DNA of 35,896 nucleotides from Candidatus Izemoplasma sp. (lineage in GTDB: Bacteria > Bacillota_I > Bacilli_A > Izemoplasmatales > Izemoplasmataceae): assembly GCA_029939945.1 (NCBI GenBank), contig JAOZRX010000015.1, forward strand, positions 1 through 35,896. Direction: 5' to 3'. The notes beneath the pieces were generated by a model. That model was not told where the DNA came from. It worked only from the letters and a program-made list of their open reading frames with translations, and searched no databases. Position 1 is the first letter of the stretch. Each line of letters starts with the position of its first letter. Positions 7,512-17,557 of this stretch are shown here, piece by piece. The translations under genes and the position numbers were made by a program.

Positions 7512-10500
7512 TTGAAAAACAAAGATTTAAAGAGTTTTGATATAGCATCCTACGATATTGAAATCGAATATAATTCGAAAATTATGCCAATTAAGAAAAA
7601 AATTGAAAAATTGAATAAGAATCATGAAATTAAGTCTTTGAAATCACACAAAGACTTTTTGACAAAGGAAAAGCAATCTAAGGAAAAACTAACTGTTTTA
7701 GCCGAGAAAGCTGAACTTAAAGTTCAAAGAATTGAAAAAGCTGTTGAGAACAAGCTAATAAAATTAAGAACTAAGGATCAAAGAATAAAAAGAGAGTTTA
7801 CAACCTTCAAATCTGTCGAAAAACAAGCTAGTTCTGTAAAAGTTGGAGAAATCAACAATATAATTGCTGATTTACAAGCTTCTGAGAAAGAAGATATAGG
7901 GAAGGTTCAAAGTAAATACCGAGCAAATGTTAAATCGTATGTCGAAAAACTCGATACTTACAACAATAACTACGAGAATAATCGAAAAATTCATGCTACT
8001 CAAATAGAAACATATTCAGAACTTTTAGATAAGAAAGTAAATGAGATTTATAATCTAAAAAAATTACTCGATGAAGATATTTCTAAAAAATTGAATCTTT
8101 ACCTCATAAGTAAAAAAGCTGAAGATGATGAAATTTCAGTTTCTTTACAGGAAACTGAGAAGAATCTTAATAATGAGACTACAAATATAAGAAAAGCATC
8201 AAATATAAAAGTAAAACTGATTAAATCTGATATTGAAGAAATGAAAAAAACGTATGAAGTTAGATTTAACTCTTATATCGAGAATATTAATCAACAAATT
8301 GAAGCAATGAGACAACAATATGAAGCAAGGAAAGAATTAATTGATAAAGATCTTCAGATTAATCTAGATAAACTAGCTGTTGTAAAAGATGAAGAATTAG
8401 AAAATCAATCAAAAAATAGTAAAAAAACAATTAGAATGAAGATAGAATTGTTTAATTTGCGTGCTACTACTACTATTGCTTATGAAGAACGTATTATGAA
8501 TGAAAAAATCATTCTTTTAGAACAGGAATTAGTTTTGATTAATAAAACTTTACACAATGAGATAACAAACTTAGAAAAACTAGAACTATTTTTGTTGAGT
8601 GATCAAAATGAAATCAAAGATACTGGAGATTATTTCAAGACTCTAAACATTTCATTTAAGCAAGAATTAAATAATTTTGAGTTGTCAAATAATGAATATT
8701 TAACCAAACATGAGTATCTTAAAACTGAGTTTATTCGCAAGTATACTGACTTATTTGATAACTTCAAGCAAAGTCTTTTATCCCTAAACAGATCATCAAT
8801 TGACCAATTAACAGTGATAAATCAAGAACTTGATGAAATAAATAAGTATTTAGATACTTCTGAACCTCTTAAAGAAATTGAAGTTAATAAACTGCGTGAA
8901 AATATTGAGGTTTCTGAAATAAAAGAGAGATATAATATTAAATATGCTAAGCAAAAGTACGAAATAAAGCTATTGAATAATGAATTAAAAAACATAATTT
9001 CATTTGAAGAAATGAATGTTAAAAATCTGTTATCTGAAAATAACAAACATATTACTGATGTAAAGAATAAAGAAATATTAGATAAAGCTACTGAAAAAGC
9101 TAAATTGAAACATAGTAAGGCTAGTGAAATCTATAAACTCAGATTAAATAATACAAAACTCGAAAGAAATATTCTTAAAAGTAACTATGAAACTGAATTA
9201 GAAGTTTACGAACAAGAGAAATTGATTACTAGATTTGAAATTCAGAAGAATAATATTCTTATTTCTAAGGAGATATCAAATAATATTAATAATATTGAGA
9301 CTGAAGCTAAATATAAAATAGAAGTAATCAACAAACGTCTTGAAGAAGATCTAATTAAGTTCAATGAACAAGTAAGTAGATTAAAATATGAACAAGATGC
9401 TTATTCTTCTAACTTAGACTTAGCAATATCTAAAGAAAAACTATCAACTGACAAACAAAAGAATGATATTATTGACGAAATTGAAGTCAAGTTCTCTAGA
9501 ATTGATGAAGCATTAGAAAGAGAAGTTAAGCAACCTAGAATTAATATTATTAAATCTAATTCAATTATTGATGAACGAATTGGTAGATTAGATATAAATA
9601 ATGTGATTTTCAGAGATTTTATTACAGAAAGCACTGATGTAATTTTTGATGAAAACTTATCAATTAATCAAATTAAAGAATTAGTAACTAGAAATTCTCT
9701 GATTTATGAAAAATCATCAAAATATTTAGAAAAATCTTACGGAGCATTAATTGAAGCCATAAAATTTATGAACGAGCTTGAAAAAAGATCGATTTTAAAC
9801 AAGATTTCTTCTTCTACAGAACAATCAGTGAATAAGAAACTTAAAAAGCAACTTAATAAATACAATAATGAGAGCGAGAAGAGATTTGCATCAATAAATT
9901 CTTCTAAAAAAGCTAAAACAGTTCTTATTAAGAATCAAATTAAGGCTGATTTAAACAAACTTTCTAAGCAAAAGACTGATAATATTGAAAGCTTAAGAGA
10001 TATGGTAATTAATATCTATGAATCATGTTTTACTTCTCTTAAAGAGCTTCAAGGTAATATTTTAAATGAAATTACTGTGATATATTCTCCATTAACTAAA
10101 ACAGATAAAGAGATTATTGATAATGCTGAACTAAATTCAAATAAAGCAAAAAAACTAGTTGAAGTGGACAAAGAAACTAGATTGTTACCAATTGATCAAA
10201 AATTAATCATATTTATTGATAAATTGGAAGAAGATCGTAAAATCAATTTTGAAAATCTTGAAGAACAAATACGAGAGTTTAGTGATAATATTGATAATTT
10301 GAAGAAAAATGCTCTTGAGCAAGTTGATGTTATTACTGAAGATGTTGATAGGTTAATTGCATCCAATAAGGAGCAATTAAGGATAATCGAAGAATCTGAA
10401 GAGAACGAAATTGTCAAATTAATTGAAGGTATAGATTCTAAAAAGACAGAATTAACTAGTGTTTATACTGCTACGCTAGCTAAACTCAAGGAAAAAGATG

Positions 10501-11093
10501 ATGAAGCACAAAAAATCTATAATTATGAAAATAGAATTTTTGACATAGCACTAGAAACTGCTACTTCTCGTTATAATGATTCTAATGTTAAAACTGAGAA
10601 TGCTAATTTCTTGAATATTAGTAAAAATAATCAAAATATTGATAATATTACGAAAAATTCAGAAATTTATTTACGAGAACTCAATGTAGAGTTAATTGAA
10701 TTAACAAAACAATTTGAAAAGAAAATTTTTATTACTAGACCACGTCTTGAGGAGTCAATTGGTGATGCTCAAAAGGCTATAGAGAAGGAAATAGTGTCTA
10801 AAAAAAATAGATTTGCATTTTTACAAGATAATCATGCGAAAATAAGTCAAGCATTTGAAAATACACTATATACTTCTTTCCAAGAAGGATATGAAAAATT
10901 AATTCTTAACTTAAATTATTATTTAGAAAAATATAAAGTAATTGGTGATGGATACGTCGCATCAAACAATGATTCTAATGTTGTTATGTCAAAAAACAAC
11001 ATTGCTTTTACTAATGCATTATTTGAACTAGGAAACAAGAAACATAAATCTACGCAAAAAAAATTACTTGAAATAAATGAAAAAATTACTTAG
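7512..11093 (+). CDS. Giant coiled-coil protein A, function unknown
   Basis: 1193 residues from a TTG start at 7512, which lies six bases after AGGAGGTG (7498-7505). An in-frame GTG at 7503 is inside that ribosome binding site and is unlikely to be used. The protein is almost entirely predicted helix: very rich in Lys, Glu, Asn, Ile and Leu, with six prolines, one cysteine and no tryptophan. There is no signal peptide, membrane segment, nucleotide-binding motif or catalytic motif that I can recognise. Heptad-like patterning runs nearly end to end. Short less helical stretches occur near residues 655-690 (around QPRINIIKSN and IDINNVIFRDF-like sequence) and in the last 60 residues (VIGDGYVASNND). 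It is co-transcribed with the second coiled-coil gene 14 bases downstream. It could be a cytoskeletal or scaffold protein, which is inference only; I do not recognise the family. Confidence 0.85.
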   Translation: MKNKDLKSFDIASYDIEIEYNSKIMPIKKKIEKLNKNHEIKSLKSHKDFLTKEKQSKEKLTVLAEKAELKVQRIEKAVENKLIKLRTKDQRIKREFTTFKSVEKQASSVKVGEINNIIADLQASEKEDIGKVQSKYRANVKSYVEKLDTYNNNYENNRKIHATQIETYSELLDKKVNEIYNLKKLLDEDISKKLNLYLISKKAEDDEISVSLQETEKNLNNETTNIRKASNIKVKLIKSDIEEMKKTYEVRFNSYIENINQQIEAMRQQYEARKELIDKDLQINLDKLAVVKDEELENQSKNSKKTIRMKIELFNLRATTTIAYEERIMNEKIILLEQELVLINKTLHNEITNLEKLELFLLSDQNEIKDTGDYFKTLNISFKQELNNFELSNNEYLTKHEYLKTEFIRKYTDLFDNFKQSLLSLNRSSIDQLTVINQELDEINKYLDTSEPLKEIEVNKLRENIEVSEIKERYNIKYAKQKYEIKLLNNELKNIISFEEMNVKNLLSENNKHITDVKNKEILDKATEKAKLKHSKASEIYKLRLNNTKLERNILKSNYETELEVYEQEKLITRFEIQKNNILISKEISNNINNIETEAKYKIEVINKRLEEDLIKFNEQVSRLKYEQDAYSSNLDLAISKEKLSTDKQKNDIIDEIEVKFSRIDEALEREVKQPRINIIKSNSIIDERIGRLDINNVIFRDFITESTDVIFDENLSINQIKELVTRNSLIYEKSSKYLEKSYGALIEAIKFMNELEKRSILNKISSSTEQSVNKKLKKQLNKYNNESEKRFASINSSKKAKTVLIKNQIKADLNKLSKQKTDNIESLRDMVINIYESCFTSLKELQGNILNEITVIYSPLTKTDKEIIDNAELNSNKAKKLVEVDKETRLLPIDQKLIIFIDKLEEDRKINFENLEEQIREFSDNIDNLKKNALEQVDVITEDVDRLIASNKEQLRIIEESEENEIVKLIEGIDSKKTELTSVYTATLAKLKEKDDEAQKIYNYENRIFDIALETATSRYNDSNVKTENANFLNISKNNQNIDNITKNSEIYLRELNVELIELTKQFEKKIFITRPRLEESIGDAQKAIEKEIVSKKNRFAFLQDNHAKISQAFENTLYTSFQEGYEKLILNLNYYLEKYKVIGDGYVASNNDSNVVMSKNNIAFTNALFELGNKKHKSTQKKLLEINEKIT

Positions 11094-11107
11094 AAAGGAG
11101 GATTACT

Positions 11108-14044
11108 ATGGCAAAAATCTTCAAAAGTAACTTACCTAAAGTCATCTCGAAAGCTAATCGAGATATTTCGACTATTATTGAGAATGATATCGCAGCTGAA
11201 TCACTACTTCTTAAAGAATTAGTTGATAAAGTTTTAAACGCTAATCTTGAAGTGAAAAAGAAGAATAACCAACGTATTACCGAAACTAAGAGAAAACTTG
11301 CTGAATTGGATGAACAAATTCAAGGATTAAATGTTTCTATTGATTTAGTTGACCGCGAAACTGTTATTCAACAATTAAACGAAATGATTGATGCAGAAAA
11401 TAAGATATTTGCTGCACGCCAAGAAATTCGTTTCTTTGATAATGAAAAAACACCAGAAAGACTCGATAGTTTGGACAGTATTTATAAAGAGTTAATATCT
11501 TCTATTCAAAAAGTTAATGATTTTGAAGAACAATTCCGTGAAGGATTGCTAAATAGTAATAGTCTTCTTTTTAATAAACAGGTAGAGTTTACACAAGAAG
11601 CAATTAAGATTATGGATGAATTATTTGATACAAAGAAACAAAACGTTTTTGATGGATTAGAACAACGTCGCGACTTACTAGATAAAATTCAATTATTAGA
11701 AGATGATTTTAACAAATATATTGATACAAATATCGAAGTTTGTGTTTCGCTTAGTGAAGCCTCTACTTCTAATTTTACTGACGTAGATGATGATATATTT
11801 ATTAATGAAAAGATTCAAATTGATCATGAAAATGTATTAGTAGATATAACTAATCAGCTTGAAATCATTAAAGAAAAATATAATATCAAGAAAGCTGAAA
11901 TTGACCAATCTTATGAAGATTACGAAACTTCAGTAAATGATAAATTAGAAGCAAAGAATATTCAACTATTAGATCAAGAAAGAAAACAACAAGAGGCCAT
12001 AGAGGGAAGACTTAAGAATATTAGATTAGAAATCATTAACGCCGAGAAGAAAAATAATATTTCTGCTGTTCAAAAGTTAATGAAGCAATTTGAAAAGATT
12101 GAAAAATCAAAATCGCTTAAAGTTAGTAAGCAAGTATCAAAAGAAGCCGGTACTATTACTAAAAAGGTACGAATAAAGTCTTTAAATCAACTTCAAACAT
12201 TAGAAATGAAGTATGTTTCTGATTTAAATAAAAATGAACACGCTTTAATTTTAGAAAATATCAAGTTTGAAGAAGCTAAAATATTATATAAAATTAAATC
12301 TGATTTTGCTGCTTTACAAGGGGATATTGATATTAATAAAAAAAGAATGATTAACTTAAAAGATTTCTTGGACACAAAACTTAAAGTTTGTAAAGAAATT
12401 TTTGGCTATAAACTAGAACTAAGACATGCAGAGCTTCAAATGATGAAGGATAATGAAATCTTAGATCAGTCTTTAATCACTTCTTTCAAAGAATTATTGA
12501 TTGATTTAAAACATGTTGAAAATTCAAGAATCATTGCTCTTAAAGAAAACATTAATAATCATAGCGTTATTAAGCTAGAACAAGAGTTCCAAGTTAAAAA
12601 AAGTATCGAATTAATTAAATTAGATCAAGAATTAATGGATGTTGATAAGTTAATCCTGAAAAAAAGAAATGAAACTTTAATTAAAAATGAAAAAATTAAA
12701 GAAGAAGCTAATTCAGAGATCATTTATCAAGAATCACTAATTAATATTGCTAAAAAAGAACACGAACTACAACTTGTAAAAGTTACTTCTCTTTATGAAA
12801 ATGAAAGAAGTCTAGCTGAAGAACAAATTGAAAGAATTAACTTAGGAGTTAAAGTTAATGATGCCTTTGTTAAGACAACATTAGAGAATCAGTTATTATT
12901 TGCTTCTCAACAAATTAAGTGTGCTGAAAGTGAGTATGAGATTCGTGTAGAAAGTATAAATCTAACTCATGAACAAGAACTTGAATATGCTGAAAAGAAA
13001 ATTAATCGTTTCCGTCAGAAATATGAATATGACAAAGCAAAACATAACAAAGAACTAGCGGATAAACTAGAAGACTTGAATTATAAACTTCTTCTTTTCA
13101 CAGACGATAAGGATAATAAAGAAATAAATAAAAAAATTGAGAATCTTAAAGAAACTTATAATAAGATGATTGAAGAAATTGAAGAAGTCGAAAAAGAAGA
13201 TATTGAAATAAGAAGATATGAAAAAGTAATCCTCGACGCAGATAACCGTGCTAGAGAGGCAATTGAAGATGCATCAGCTCTTAGAAATCAAACTGTAGAT
13301 TCATTTAAAATATTACTCAATCAAACTCAGGAAAAATATAATTTAATTAAAGAAACAGATCAAACTGAAGATACAAAAGGAATTATGCCTGTACTTAACA
13401 ATACTGCTGTTTCAAGTGCAAATGATCGATTACAAAAAGCTATTTCTGAGGCAGATGAACTCTACAAAGATAAGATTGTAGATCCAACAAAAGCTATTGA
13501 AGAAACAAAAGAAATGCTAGAGAGTTTAACAAGCAGTACAGAAGCAGATACATTTATTGATGAGCAAAAAGAGCTTAAACGACAAATTATTAAGAAACAT
13601 AAAGATTTAATCGATCAGTTATCTGTTGATAAAGAAGCTGGACTTAGTTTAGTTGAAGCTGAGCTTCAAAAAACTAAAGAAGCTAACAAAAAAGAACTTC
13701 TGGATATGCAGACAAATATCTTTATTGATGCTGTTTATAGAAATGAAAAGGATATCGCAGCTGATTATACAGGATTATTTGCTAAAGAAAATACTATCCA
13801 CAAAGCTTACATTAAGGAAATTAGTGACTTTAAAGATCAAAGACTTAAAGTCCAAGCTGTAATCATAAAGGATACAAATCTAATAATTAAGCAAACGTTT
13901 AAACCGTATAAAAAGTATATTAGATTTGCTTCTAAAGGATTAAATGCTAAGAAAAAGGAATTAGCTAAAGAATACAGTAAAAAGCTTAAAAAGGCTCGAA
14001 ATGAAGTTCAAGGAAATTATCGAAGATTACTTAGTAACGTATAA
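11108..14044 (+). CDS. Giant coiled-coil protein B, function unknown
   Basis: 978 residues starting at an ATG eight bases after AAAGGAGG. Like its neighbour it is almost all predicted coiled coil: five prolines, three cysteines, no tryptophan, and no signal peptide or membrane helix. Acidic and Gln-rich heptads dominate; a less helical, Ser/Thr-rich linker lies at about residues 754-775 (QTEDTKGIMPVLNNTAVSS). The last 60 residues are markedly basic, with KPYKKYIRF, GLNAKKKELAKEYSKKLKKA and NYRRLL, which could bind nucleic acid, an acidic filament or lipid head groups. The N-terminus starts with a basic MAKIFKSNLPKVISKANR before an acidic segment. The tight spacing to gene A implies joint expression and perhaps a complex. 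No family recognised; SMC-, Rad50- or SbcC-type ATPase heads are absent. Confidence 0.85.
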   Translation: MAKIFKSNLPKVISKANRDISTIIENDIAAESLLLKELVDKVLNANLEVKKKNNQRITETKRKLAELDEQIQGLNVSIDLVDRETVIQQLNEMIDAENKIFAARQEIRFFDNEKTPERLDSLDSIYKELISSIQKVNDFEEQFREGLLNSNSLLFNKQVEFTQEAIKIMDELFDTKKQNVFDGLEQRRDLLDKIQLLEDDFNKYIDTNIEVCVSLSEASTSNFTDVDDDIFINEKIQIDHENVLVDITNQLEIIKEKYNIKKAEIDQSYEDYETSVNDKLEAKNIQLLDQERKQQEAIEGRLKNIRLEIINAEKKNNISAVQKLMKQFEKIEKSKSLKVSKQVSKEAGTITKKVRIKSLNQLQTLEMKYVSDLNKNEHALILENIKFEEAKILYKIKSDFAALQGDIDINKKRMINLKDFLDTKLKVCKEIFGYKLELRHAELQMMKDNEILDQSLITSFKELLIDLKHVENSRIIALKENINNHSVIKLEQEFQVKKSIELIKLDQELMDVDKLILKKRNETLIKNEKIKEEANSEIIYQESLINIAKKEHELQLVKVTSLYENERSLAEEQIERINLGVKVNDAFVKTTLENQLLFASQQIKCAESEYEIRVESINLTHEQELEYAEKKINRFRQKYEYDKAKHNKELADKLEDLNYKLLLFTDDKDNKEINKKIENLKETYNKMIEEIEEVEKEDIEIRRYEKVILDADNRAREAIEDASALRNQTVDSFKILLNQTQEKYNLIKETDQTEDTKGIMPVLNNTAVSSANDRLQKAISEADELYKDKIVDPTKAIEETKEMLESLTSSTEADTFIDEQKELKRQIIKKHKDLIDQLSVDKEAGLSLVEAELQKTKEANKKELLDMQTNIFIDAVYRNEKDIAADYTGLFAKENTIHKAYIKEISDFKDQRLKVQAVIIKDTNLIIKQTFKPYKKYIRFASKGLNAKKKELAKEYSKKLKKARNEVQGNYRRLLSNV

Positions 14045-14072
14045 AAAAACATCATTAAATGATGTTTTTTTT
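14045..14072. terminator. Convergent terminator after the coiled-coil operon
   Basis: Stem ACATCATT/AATGATGT with a one-base nominal loop, preceded by seven A and followed by eight T, so it works in both directions. It abuts the stop of the MATE gene on the other strand. Confidence 0.8.
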
Positions 14073-15462
14073 ATGCTATTGTTAGATTTCTGACCCATTT
14101 AAAGCTTCTAAAGCGCCAGAGTAATAATACTGATTTTATAATTTCTTCTATATTTACAATCGCAACAATTATGTATAAAGGTAATCCACTGTAAATACTT
14201 AATATAAATGCAAGTGGTACTCCAATTAGCCATAAAGGTCCAATTTCTGCGAGTAAAGAGTAAAGAGTGTCTCCTCCTGCTCGGAGTGTTCCAACAATTT
14301 GTAAAGCATTCACAAATTTAACTGGTATATAGAAACTAAATACTTTTAGGATTAAAGAGATACTCGTTCTAACTTCTTCGGGTAAGTGAGCAAATTGATC
14401 AGCAATTGTATTACTGAACATAAAGAGTAAGACTCCAAACACTATACCTGCTTGAACAGATAACTTTGTGAACTTAATACCCCATTCTTTTGCGAGTGAT
14501 AAATTATTTTCACCGAGTTTTTTACCAATCATAATAGCACAAGCACTACTAAGCCCAGCGTTAAACGACCAAAATAGTCCCATAAATTGATTGCTTATCA
14601 CAATACTAGAGATACTCTCTTCTCCTATAAAAGCGTAAGCAATCAAGTAAAAACTCATTCCTAAGCCCCAAATTGTTTCATTAATTGCGACTGGGAGTGC
14701 TTTTTTAACTAATTTCCTAATAAAATCTTTAGTTATATTCTTATATTCTTTAAATTTTATTCTGAAAACCTCTTCTTTTGAATAAACAAGATAACCAATT
14801 AAGAATAATGTTCCGATAATACTAGAAGTTGCGGTTGCAATAGCAGCTCCTCTAACACCCATAGCTTCAAAGCCTAGATTTCCATTAATCAATAAAAAAT
14901 TAAGAAATGTATTTAATAAAACGGCACCGATAGCTACGAATTGAGGATATCCTACTTTTTCAACACTTCTCATTAACATTCCAATGGCAAACGAGATTGT
15001 CATTGAGAAATATGAGAAGGAAGCAACTTTAAGGTAATCTCTCCCAAAAGTGATGAATTCATCACTTGTAGAAGCAAGTTCGTTATGGTCAAATATCCCA
15101 ATTAATACTTCTGGGAAGAAAAAAGCGAAAACAAAGAATAAAGAGGAGATAATAGCTCCTATTATCAATGTAATAATAAATACTTTGTGAATGTTATTGA
15201 TTTCCTTACTACCCCAGTACTGAGCTATAAAGATTGCAAGCCCACTAAAGAAACCAAATTCAATCATAATTAATAGGAAAGCAAAGTTAGCACTAACACC
15301 AACTGCTTCAACAGCTAAGTTTCCTAAGCTTGATACCATAAACATATCAATAATAGCTAGTAAACTAGTCATTAACTGAGCAAGCATAATTGGTGTTCCT
15401 AATCTAATTATCTTTTTGTAGAAAAACTCATTGCTACTTTCATCGAGTAAGGAATGTGTCAT
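14071..15462 (-). CDS. MATE family multidrug/cation antiporter
   Basis: 463 residues with about twelve membrane helices in two homologous halves. MATE features: the N-terminal LGTPIMLAQLMTSLLAIIDM (about residues 22-41), FFSGLAIFIAQYWGSKE (about 72-88) with its counterpart GLSSACAIMIGKKLGENN (about 307-324) in the second half, and GFEAMGVRGAAIATATSS (about 198-215). Such proteins export cationic drugs or metabolites with Na+ or H+; the substrate cannot be told. The ATG follows the deoB stop directly with no gap, so it is the last gene of the hemW-xerD-deoB operon and probably coupled. A shared hairpin terminator lies at its end. It is most likely a housekeeping efflux pump rather than a deoB-related function. 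Confidence 0.9.
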   Translation of the reverse strand: MTHSLLDESSNEFFYKKIIRLGTPIMLAQLMTSLLAIIDMFMVSSLGNLAVEAVGVSANFAFLLIMIEFGFFSGLAIFIAQYWGSKEINNIHKVFIITLIIGAIISSLFFVFAFFFPEVLIGIFDHNELASTSDEFITFGRDYLKVASFSYFSMTISFAIGMLMRSVEKVGYPQFVAIGAVLLNTFLNFLLINGNLGFEAMGVRGAAIATATSSIIGTLFLIGYLVYSKEEVFRIKFKEYKNITKDFIRKLVKKALPVAINETIWGLGMSFYLIAYAFIGEESISSIVISNQFMGLFWSFNAGLSSACAIMIGKKLGENNLSLAKEWGIKFTKLSVQAGIVFGVLLFMFSNTIADQFAHLPEEVRTSISLILKVFSFYIPVKFVNALQIVGTLRAGGDTLYSLLAEIGPLWLIGVPLAFILSIYSGLPLYIIVAIVNIEEIIKSVLLLWRFRSFKWVRNLTIA

Positions 15463-16638
15463 CTATTTTAAGTCCTTTAAGAAGCTAGTTCCATAACTTG
15501 CTTTTTTAGTTTTAAAGTTTTCTGAGATAGTAGCTCCGATGTCTGCGAATGTTTCTCTTGTCTTTATTTCTCCACCACCGATACTTGGGGAATAAGCTAA
15601 TAATGGTACGTATTCTCTAGTATGATCTGTTCCAGGAGCAGTTGGATCATTTCCATGATCGGCTGTAATTAAGATTAAATCATCTTTTTTCATTTTAGCC
15701 ATTAATTCTCCTAGTTGAATATCAAACTCTTCTAAAGACTCTTTATATCCTTTAGGGTCTCTTCTATGACCAAATAAAGCATCAAAATCAACTAAATTAA
15801 TATAAGCAAGTCCGTTAAAGTCGTTATCTGCATATTTTATGTAGTTTTCCATTCCATGGTGATTTGATGTTTGCTTATAATATTCCGTGATTCCTTCTGA
15901 ATCATAAATATCAACGATTTTACCAAATGAAACTACGTCATATCCTACTTCTTTTAAATATACTAATGCAGTATCTTCAAAAGGCTTTAATGCGTAGTCA
16001 TGGCGATTAGATGTTCTTTTAAATTCACCAATTTTATTTCCAAGATATGGTCTAGCAATAATTCTTCCTACTTTCCATTCTTCTTTCATTGTTAATTCGC
16101 GTGCTATTTCACAAGCTTTGTATAATTCATCTAAACCTACTTTTTCTTCATGTGCTGCGATTTGTAGTACACTATCTGATGATGTATAAACAATTAAATC
16201 ACCTGTAGCTAATTGATGTTCTCCGTATTCATCTAAGATTACAGTACCACTACTTGCTTTATTACCGACAATCTTTCTTCCTGTTCTTTCTTCTAATGCT
16301 TTAATTAATTCATCAGGAAAACCTGTATCAGTAAAAGTAATAAATGGTTTTTTAATTTTTAATCCCATTATTTCCCAGTGACCAGTTAAAGTATCTTTTC
16401 CAAGGCTTATTTCAGCCATTTTAGAATGATAACCTTCAGGATTTAAGTTCTTTGGTACTCCATTAATTTCGGTCAAGTTACCGTATCCTAATTTTTGCAT
16501 GTTTGGAAGTGAGATTGGACCCGCGGCTTCACCAATATGTTTAATTGTATTAGAACCTAAATCACCATATTCTGCTGCATCTGGTAATTCACCACAACCT
16601 ACACTATCAATAACTATTAAAAATACTCTTTTAAACAT
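15463..16638 (-). CDS. deoB: Phosphopentomutase
   Basis: 391 residues, the usual length. It interconverts ribose or deoxyribose 1- and 5-phosphates in nucleoside salvage. Alkaline phosphatase superfamily residues are in place: metal ligand in VIDSVG (D11), the phosphoacceptor threonine in [10 protein letters not shown] (T83), [16 protein letters not shown] (about 150-165), [10 protein letters not shown] (about 210-219), the Mn-binding [14 protein letters not shown] (about 282-295), and TADHGNDP and TDHTREYVP near the end. The ATG overlaps the xerD stop by one base (TAATG). The xerD-deoB neighbourhood also occurs in Bacillus. No nucleoside phosphorylase gene follows; a MATE pump does. Confidence 0.96.
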   Translation of the reverse strand: MFKRVFLIVIDSVGCGELPDAAEYGDLGSNTIKHIGEAAGPISLPNMQKLGYGNLTEINGVPKNLNPEGYHSKMAEISLGKDTLTGHWEIMGLKIKKPFITFTDTGFPDELIKALEERTGRKIVGNKASSGTVILDEYGEHQLATGDLIVYTSSDSVLQIAAHEEKVGLDELYKACEIARELTMKEEWKVGRIIARPYLGNKIGEFKRTSNRHDYALKPFEDTALVYLKEVGYDVVSFGKIVDIYDSEGITEYYKQTSNHHGMENYIKYADNDFNGLAYINLVDFDALFGHRRDPKGYKESLEEFDIQLGELMAKMKKDDLILITADHGNDPTAPGTDHTREYVPLLAYSPSIGGGEIKTRETFADIGATISENFKTKKASYGTSFLKDLK

Positions 16639-17546
16639 TAAAATTCCTCCTCTTTGTTAGCACGAGGATGAAATTCCTCGTAAACACTCTTTAGTTGCTT
16701 TTTATTTATGTGTGTATATATTTGGGTTGTTGAAATATCTTCATGACCCAGTAATTCTTGTACCATTCTTAAATTAACTCCGTTTTCAAGTAGATGAGAT
16801 GCGAAACTATGTCTTAAAGTATGAGGACTAACATCTTTTGTTATTCCGGCTTTAATAGCTAGTTTCTTTAATGTTTTATAAAATCCTACTCTACTAATAG
16901 AAGATCCACGACTATTAACAAAGACGATATCTCCAGGAACTTTCTTTAAAATAGGTCTTCCTTTATCTAAATATCTCCTAAGTGAATATCTACCTTCTTC
17001 ACCTAGGGGTACGATTCTTTCTTTATTCCCTTTTCCTAAAATGTTTAAGAATCCCATATTTAGGTGTAAATCACCAAGTTTAATCTGAATTAATTCGGTA
17101 ATTCTTAATCCACTACCATATAGCAATTCAAGCATAGCTCTATTTCTTAGTTCAAGGGGCTCATCGCCATCAGCCGCAATCATTAAGGCATCAACTTCCT
17201 CTACTGATAATATCTGTGGAAGTTTTTTTTGCTTCTTTGGAAGACTAATTCCCTCTGTTACATTAGTAAATACAAGCTTTTCAAGCATCATATATTTATG
17301 AAATGATCTTATAGCACTCATTTTTCTTGAAATACTTGATGGAGTATTGTGTTTTCTCTTTAATCTACCAATAAAATTACGAATATGTTGTTTAGTAATT
17401 TTATCAGGATCATTTAACATGTAGTTTTTAACTAAAAAATCAATATATTCAACTAAATCTGAAATATATGACTTAATGGAATTCTCACTTAGTCCTTTTG
17501 TAATTCGTAAATAATATTCATATTCCTTTAGTAATCGTTTTAACAT
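16638..17546 (-). CDS. xerD: Tyrosine recombinase XerD
   Basis: 302 residues, the typical XerC/D size. An N-terminal core-binding SAM-like domain (about 1-90) is followed by the catalytic domain. All catalytic residues are present: R148 in GSGLRITE, K172 in GKGNKER, H242 and R245 in [12 protein letters not shown]268 in LLGHEDI, and the nucleophile Y277 in TTQIYTHI. It resolves chromosome dimers at dif. It is called XerD rather than XerC from its sequence style and its position before deoB, as in Bacillus (ripX-drm). The hemW stop codon TAG is the first part of its ribosome binding site TAGGAGG. No dif site was recognised in the window. Confidence 0.92.
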   Translation of the reverse strand: MLKRLLKEYEYYLRITKGLSENSIKSYISDLVEYIDFLVKNYMLNDPDKITKQHIRNFIGRLKRKHNTPSSISRKMSAIRSFHKYMMLEKLVFTNVTEGISLPKKQKKLPQILSVEEVDALMIAADGDEPLELRNRAMLELLYGSGLRITELIQIKLGDLHLNMGFLNILGKGNKERIVPLGEEGRYSLRRYLDKGRPILKKVPGDIVFVNSRGSSISRVGFYKTLKKLAIKAGITKDVSPHTLRHSFASHLLENGVNLRMVQELLGHEDISTTQIYTHINKKQLKSVYEEFHPRANKEEEF

Positions 17547-17557
17547 ATATTCGCCTC

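Noticed and set aside
7512-14044. SMC, SbcC or Rad50-type ATPases
   Set aside because: No Walker A, Walker B or ABC signature is present in either coiled-coil protein.
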